Of a stretch of DNA of 7,913 nucleotides, positions 5,257 through 7,913 are shown one piece after another. The notes beneath the pieces were generated by a model. That model ran no database searches. It was not told where the DNA came from and saw nothing but the letters and a program-made list of their open reading frames with translations. The translations under genes and the position numbers were made by a program. Source of the DNA: Methylovulum sp. (GTDB lineage: Bacteria > Pseudomonadota > Gammaproteobacteria > Methylococcales > Methylomonadaceae); NCBI GenBank assembly GCA_028713595.1, contig JAQTNZ010000097.1, forward strand, positions 1 to 7,913, given 5' to 3'. Within the stretch, counting starts at the first letter, position 1; each line of letters starts with the position of its first letter.

Positions 5257-6822
5257 TTAGAGGGCGTAGCGGTTGAACAGCATCGACAGCATGTCGCATT
5301 CGTCCGTGGTGGGTTTGATCCAGCCAGGAATGCCCAAATCGGCCAAGACTTGGCGGCCTTGGCTGTCTTGGTTCATGTCCAGCAGGACTTCGGACAAGGC
5401 CTTGCCCACTTCGGTACAGCGTGGCGAGGCGCTGAACACATGGAAGGCAAAGGCGGTTTCGCTTTGGTCAATTTCGCGGAGCATCTTGCGGGTCAGGCCG
5501 GACAGGCCCTTATAGGTTTCGCTGAGCATGAACAGGATGTCGGCGGAGCCTTTCAGCAGCATTTGCAGGGCTTTAATGTCATGGCCGGAAAATATGTATT
5601 CCATGTTGGTCAGGGAACTTTCGCTCTCTTCCAACAAAAACCGGCCCAGCAGATAGACAAAGCTATCGGGGGCGGCGGTGACGATCTTGCCGCCTTTATA
5701 GTCGGCCAAGGTTTGCCGCTTGTCATCGCTACGCACCAGCAAGGTGACTTCATCGGTTTGGTCTATCGGCCTTAGCAAGGGCTGGTAGTGGTGTTCCAGC
5801 ATCAGGCGGGTGGCTTCAAACGGTTTGGTGAAGACAATATCCATTTCTTCGACTTTTTTGCGCCGCTCGCTCATGGCGCCGTGGCTCAGTTCCAGATGCA
5901 CTTCCCGCCCTAAATGGCGTTGCAGGTAAGTGTTGAAGAAATACCAACCGTTCATTTGTTGGCTGCTTTGCGCACTGACCCACAAGCTAAGCCTGTCGGT
6001 GTTGTTGGCCTGGATGGCGGCGGGCGGCGTTTGGTCAACCGCCCGGCGTAAGGCAGGGGCGGCGGTTGCCGCAGCGGGTGCGGTTTGTGCCTGTACGCCG
6101 GCTGTCAGCTTGACCGTGTCAGCCGTGGTGGTGGCATCATCGGACAGGTAACGGGTCAGCCCGGTCATTTTGAACAGCACGCCGATCATGCGGTTGGCGT
6201 TGACCACACGGATGCTGGTGTCGCGCTCTTGCCAATGCTGGAAGAGTTTGAGCAATTGTGCCAAGCCCATCGAATTGACGCGCTGGACTTGCGCAAAATC
6301 CAGCGTCACCGCGCAATTTAACGGCAACACATACAAGGGTTGCAAGCTTTCGACCGCACTGGCATCGACCATGCCATAGAGGCTAAACAATTGTTCCGGG
6401 GCGGTGCGGGACGGTTGTGGTTGGATTTGCAGCTTATCGGTGGCCGTCAGATCCGGCGGGGCGGCCACCGGGGTAGGGGCGGGCATGGGTTTGGCGGCTT
6501 CGCTCACTAATTCTTCCGCCAAGAAACGGGTCAGGCTGGTCATTTTGAATAACACGCCAATCATACGGTTGACGTTGGTGACGCGGATTTGGCTGTTACG
6601 GTGTTGCCACAGCTCAAACAGTTTCAGCAATTGCGCCAAGACCATCGAGTTGACCCGGTCCACTTGGGAAAAATTAAGCTCGACGATGCACTCCGGGGGC
6701 AATACGTATAAGGTTTCCAGGGCATCGACCGCGTCAACATCGACTGTGCCAACCAGGAAAAATTGTTGCGACAGCTTGTCTGACGAGGGTTGCGGCAGTA
6801 TTTTTAACTTAGATGAATTCAT
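5257..6822 (-). CDS. Tandem STAS domain protein fused to a PhnD-like solute-binding domain
   Basis: 521 residues from ATG 6822, chosen because GAGG lies 9 nt upstream (6832-6835) and the first STAS begins at once; an in-frame ATG at 6888 would add 22 residues of unrelated sequence. Domains: STAS 1 about 6-105, a Pro/Ala linker, STAS 2 about 131-228, an Ala-rich linker to about 275, then a periplasmic-binding-protein fold of the PhnD type to the end (TKPFEATRLMLEHHYQPLLRP, VTLLVRSDD, LADYKGGKIVTAAPDSF, KGSADILF, LADLGIPGW). Both STAS copies have RVNSM, with S59 and S184 at the usual phosphorylated position of SpoIIAA-type antagonists. No signal peptide or membrane segment is seen, so it is probably cytosolic. 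It overlaps the phosphatase/kinase gene by 14 bp, indicating translational coupling and a joint partner-switching role. The ligand and target are unknown. Confidence 0.75.
   Translation of the reverse strand: MNSSKLKILPQPSSDKLSQQFFLVGTVDVDAVDALETLYVLPPECIVELNFSQVDRVNSMVLAQLLKLFELWQHRNSQIRVTNVNRMIGVLFKMTSLTRFLAEELVSEAAKPMPAPTPVAAPPDLTATDKLQIQPQPSRTAPEQLFSLYGMVDASAVESLQPLYVLPLNCAVTLDFAQVQRVNSMGLAQLLKLFQHWQERDTSIRVVNANRMIGVLFKMTGLTRYLSDDATTTADTVKLTAGVQAQTAPAAATAAPALRRAVDQTPPAAIQANNTDRLSLWVSAQSSQQMNGWYFFNTYLQRHLGREVHLELSHGAMSERRKKVEEMDIVFTKPFEATRLMLEHHYQPLLRPIDQTDEVTLLVRSDDKRQTLADYKGGKIVTAAPDSFVYLLGRFLLEESESSLTNMEYIFSGHDIKALQMLLKGSADILFMLSETYKGLSGLTRKMLREIDQSETAFAFHVFSASPRCTEVGKALSEVLLDMNQDSQGRQVLADLGIPGWIKPTTDECDMLSMLFNRYAL
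6139..6807 (-). repeat. Intragenic duplication of a STAS domain
   Basis: The stretches 6508-6807 and 6139-6432 encode two STAS copies that align without gaps, with 61 identical residues of 100 by hand count; the block NRMIGVLFKMT is identical. The DNA is also clearly similar (compare 6168-6300 with 6538-6670 on the plus strand). The duplication is thus fairly recent or kept alike by gene conversion. Confidence 0.85.
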
Positions 6823-7913
6823 GGTTAATCGCCTCAAATAATTCAGTATGGTAAAGGAATTGGAAACCTTTATCCGCTTCTGGGTCAAAAGGGTTGTGCA
6901 AGTCCAGAAACACGCAGACTTGGGTTTGCCGATTAGGGAGCACCCGCAGTTGTAAATAATCGGACATGCGCCAGATCAGGTACAGGCCGCCGCCGCCTAC
7001 GCCAGCGTCCAACCCTAAGCCTTCGACATGTGGGGTCAACCGGTTCAAAAATTCCTGTGGGGTCAACGTGCCCCAGGAATCGGTCAGGGAAATCCCCAAA
7101 ATGTGGCCTTGGACAGACACGTCCAGCCGTAACGTTTCATCCGCCGCCAATTCCCGCGACGTGCCTTTTTTATATAAGGGACGGCCTTTGCCGTCACGCG
7201 GTGCGGCGCACAGGCCGTTTTCGATCAGTTCATCCAACAAAAAAACGGCGGCATCCAGACGGTCAGGGTCGCCGGTGGCCGCCACTTCTTGCAGCCACGC
7301 ATCCACTTCGCCGATTATAAAGGCTTTGTCTTCGCTATGGGTGAAATAAAACTCCCGGCGATGTTCGGGATAGCGCAACAGCATAGCCAAATCATCGGGG
7401 CATTTGGTCAGATGTTGGTTCAGCAAGATGTCCCAGCCGAGCTGGTCATTGATCGGCCTATCTTGGAGCAGGACACGCCGGACACCTTGCCGGGACAGGC
7501 TGGGCAGCAAATCGGCAAAACACCCCTTTGCCAAGAAGATCAGTTCCTGACGGTTGATTTTGCTGGCAACGGTGATCGGGTTAGTGCGGTAATCGTTATC
7601 AAACAGATAAGTTTGCTCCGCTTCAGGCGTTTTTGCCGGAGCCGCCAAGTCAGGATTGACGGTTTCGTAAGTCTTTTCCAAGTAGTCTACGGAAAACAAG
7701 GTCACATCGTCATGAAAAGTGGTGCGTTGCAGGAAACTGGTCAGGCTGAGCAAGATAATGTCATGCAGGGTGGCGTTATCGCTTTCGGCATGGTTGACCA
7801 GCAACGCTTCCAAGCGTTCATAACCGAAACATTCACTGGTGGCATTTTCTTCTTCGACAATACTGTCCGTGTATAAAAACAGGCGGTCGCCCAGATCCAT
7901 CTCAGTGGTTACC
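6809..7913 (-). CDS. PP2C (SpoIIE/RsbU-type) phosphatase fused to RsbW-like ATPase, 5' end missing
   Basis: The frame stays open to the right edge (TTE before MDLGD), so the start lies outside the window; ATG 7900 is internal. Numbered from that Met, the first 75 residues are the end of a PP2C domain: GDRLFLYTDS with metal-binding D12, and TFHDDVTLFSVDY with D64/D65. After an unassigned region (about 76-190) comes a GHKL ATPase: N box LLDELIENGL (E214, N218), LTDSWGTLT (D264, G267) and the glycine-rich GLGLDAGVGGGGLYL (284-297), as in RsbW/SpoIIAB anti-sigma kinases. Together these would dephosphorylate and phosphorylate a STAS antagonist; the next gene supplies two. PP2C enzymes usually have YTDG; here it is YTDS. 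By analogy with HsbR-like proteins, the missing N-terminus may hold a receiver or sensor domain. It overlaps the STAS gene by 14 bp. Confidence 0.82.
   Translation of the reverse strand, partial: VTTEMDLGDRLFLYTDSIVEEENATSECFGYERLEALLVNHAESDNATLHDIILLSLTSFLQRTTFHDDVTLFSVDYLEKTYETVNPDLAAPAKTPEAEQTYLFDNDYRTNPITVASKINRQELIFLAKGCFADLLPSLSRQGVRRVLLQDRPINDQLGWDILLNQHLTKCPDDLAMLLRYPEHRREFYFTHSEDKAFIIGEVDAWLQEVAATGDPDRLDAAVFLLDELIENGLCAAPRDGKGRPLYKKGTSRELAADETLRLDVSVQGHILGISLTDSWGTLTPQEFLNRLTPHVEGLGLDAGVGGGGLYLIWRMSDYLQLRVLPNRQTQVCVFLDLHNPFDPEADKGFQFLYHTELFEAINHEFI

Noticed and set aside
5053..5775. 240-codon open frame on the plus strand
   Set aside because: From 5257 onward it is antisense to the STAS/PhnD-like gene, and the rest covers hairpin-rich intergenic DNA. 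The translation is rich in Gly/Gln/His with no recognisable family.
6823..6888. Upstream in-frame ATG at 6888 for the STAS gene
   Set aside because: It would add 22 residues of unrelated sequence inside the upstream gene. ATG 6822 has a good GAGG at 9 nt and gives the normal STAS N-terminus.
7289..7876. 195-codon open frame on the plus strand
   Set aside because: Entirely antisense to the PP2C-ATPase gene, whose motifs (YTD, FHDD, N box) are clear. No family resemblance.

Overview
The window looks like a chromosomal segment of a gammaproteobacterium. The sigma-54 / hibernation factor / RapZ order, a 554-residue GlnRS that aligns almost end to end with the E. coli enzyme, and an MtfA homologue all point there. 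The dense small hairpin repeats and an exosortase-associated (TIGR04073-type) secreted protein suggest a methanotroph-like member of the Methylococcales. That placement is an inference from overall flavour, not from a marker gene.

Left part (1-1429, + strand): the last codons of rpoN with the diagnostic RpoN box, then hpf and rapZ. The usual ptsN between hpf and rapZ, and npr after rapZ, are missing. A perfect 10-bp inverted repeat sits directly before the rapZ start codon, which has no Shine-Dalgarno sequence of its own.

Middle (1430-2886): about 470 bp of non-coding DNA built almost entirely from small mobile or repeat elements. These are a composite inverted-repeat element with three copies of one end and an inner REP-like palindrome, then a clean 116-bp MITE with 22-bp terminal inverted repeats and a 9-bp target duplication. 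The MITE lies just upstream of mtfA, a zinc peptidase of the Mlc titration factor family. The 3' end of mtfA runs into another interspersed repeat, whose inverted partner lies about 80 bp downstream and carries compensating base changes.

Minus-strand block (2887-5013): a small exported TIGR04073-family protein gene lies downstream of glnS, separated from it by a 13-bp-stem hairpin. A gap of about 240 bp then holds small GC-rich hairpins, one of them a possible terminator.

Right part (5257-7913, - strand): two overlapping genes of a partner-switching signalling module. The first (5' end outside the window) joins the C-terminal part of a SpoIIE/RsbU-type PP2C phosphatase to an RsbW-like GHKL ATPase. 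The second is a 521-residue protein with two tandem, recently duplicated STAS domains fused to a PhnD-like solute-binding domain without a signal peptide. The first protein thus has both activities needed to phosphorylate and dephosphorylate an antagonist, and the second supplies two candidate antagonist domains tied to a possible small-molecule sensor. This fusion is the most unusual thing in the window.
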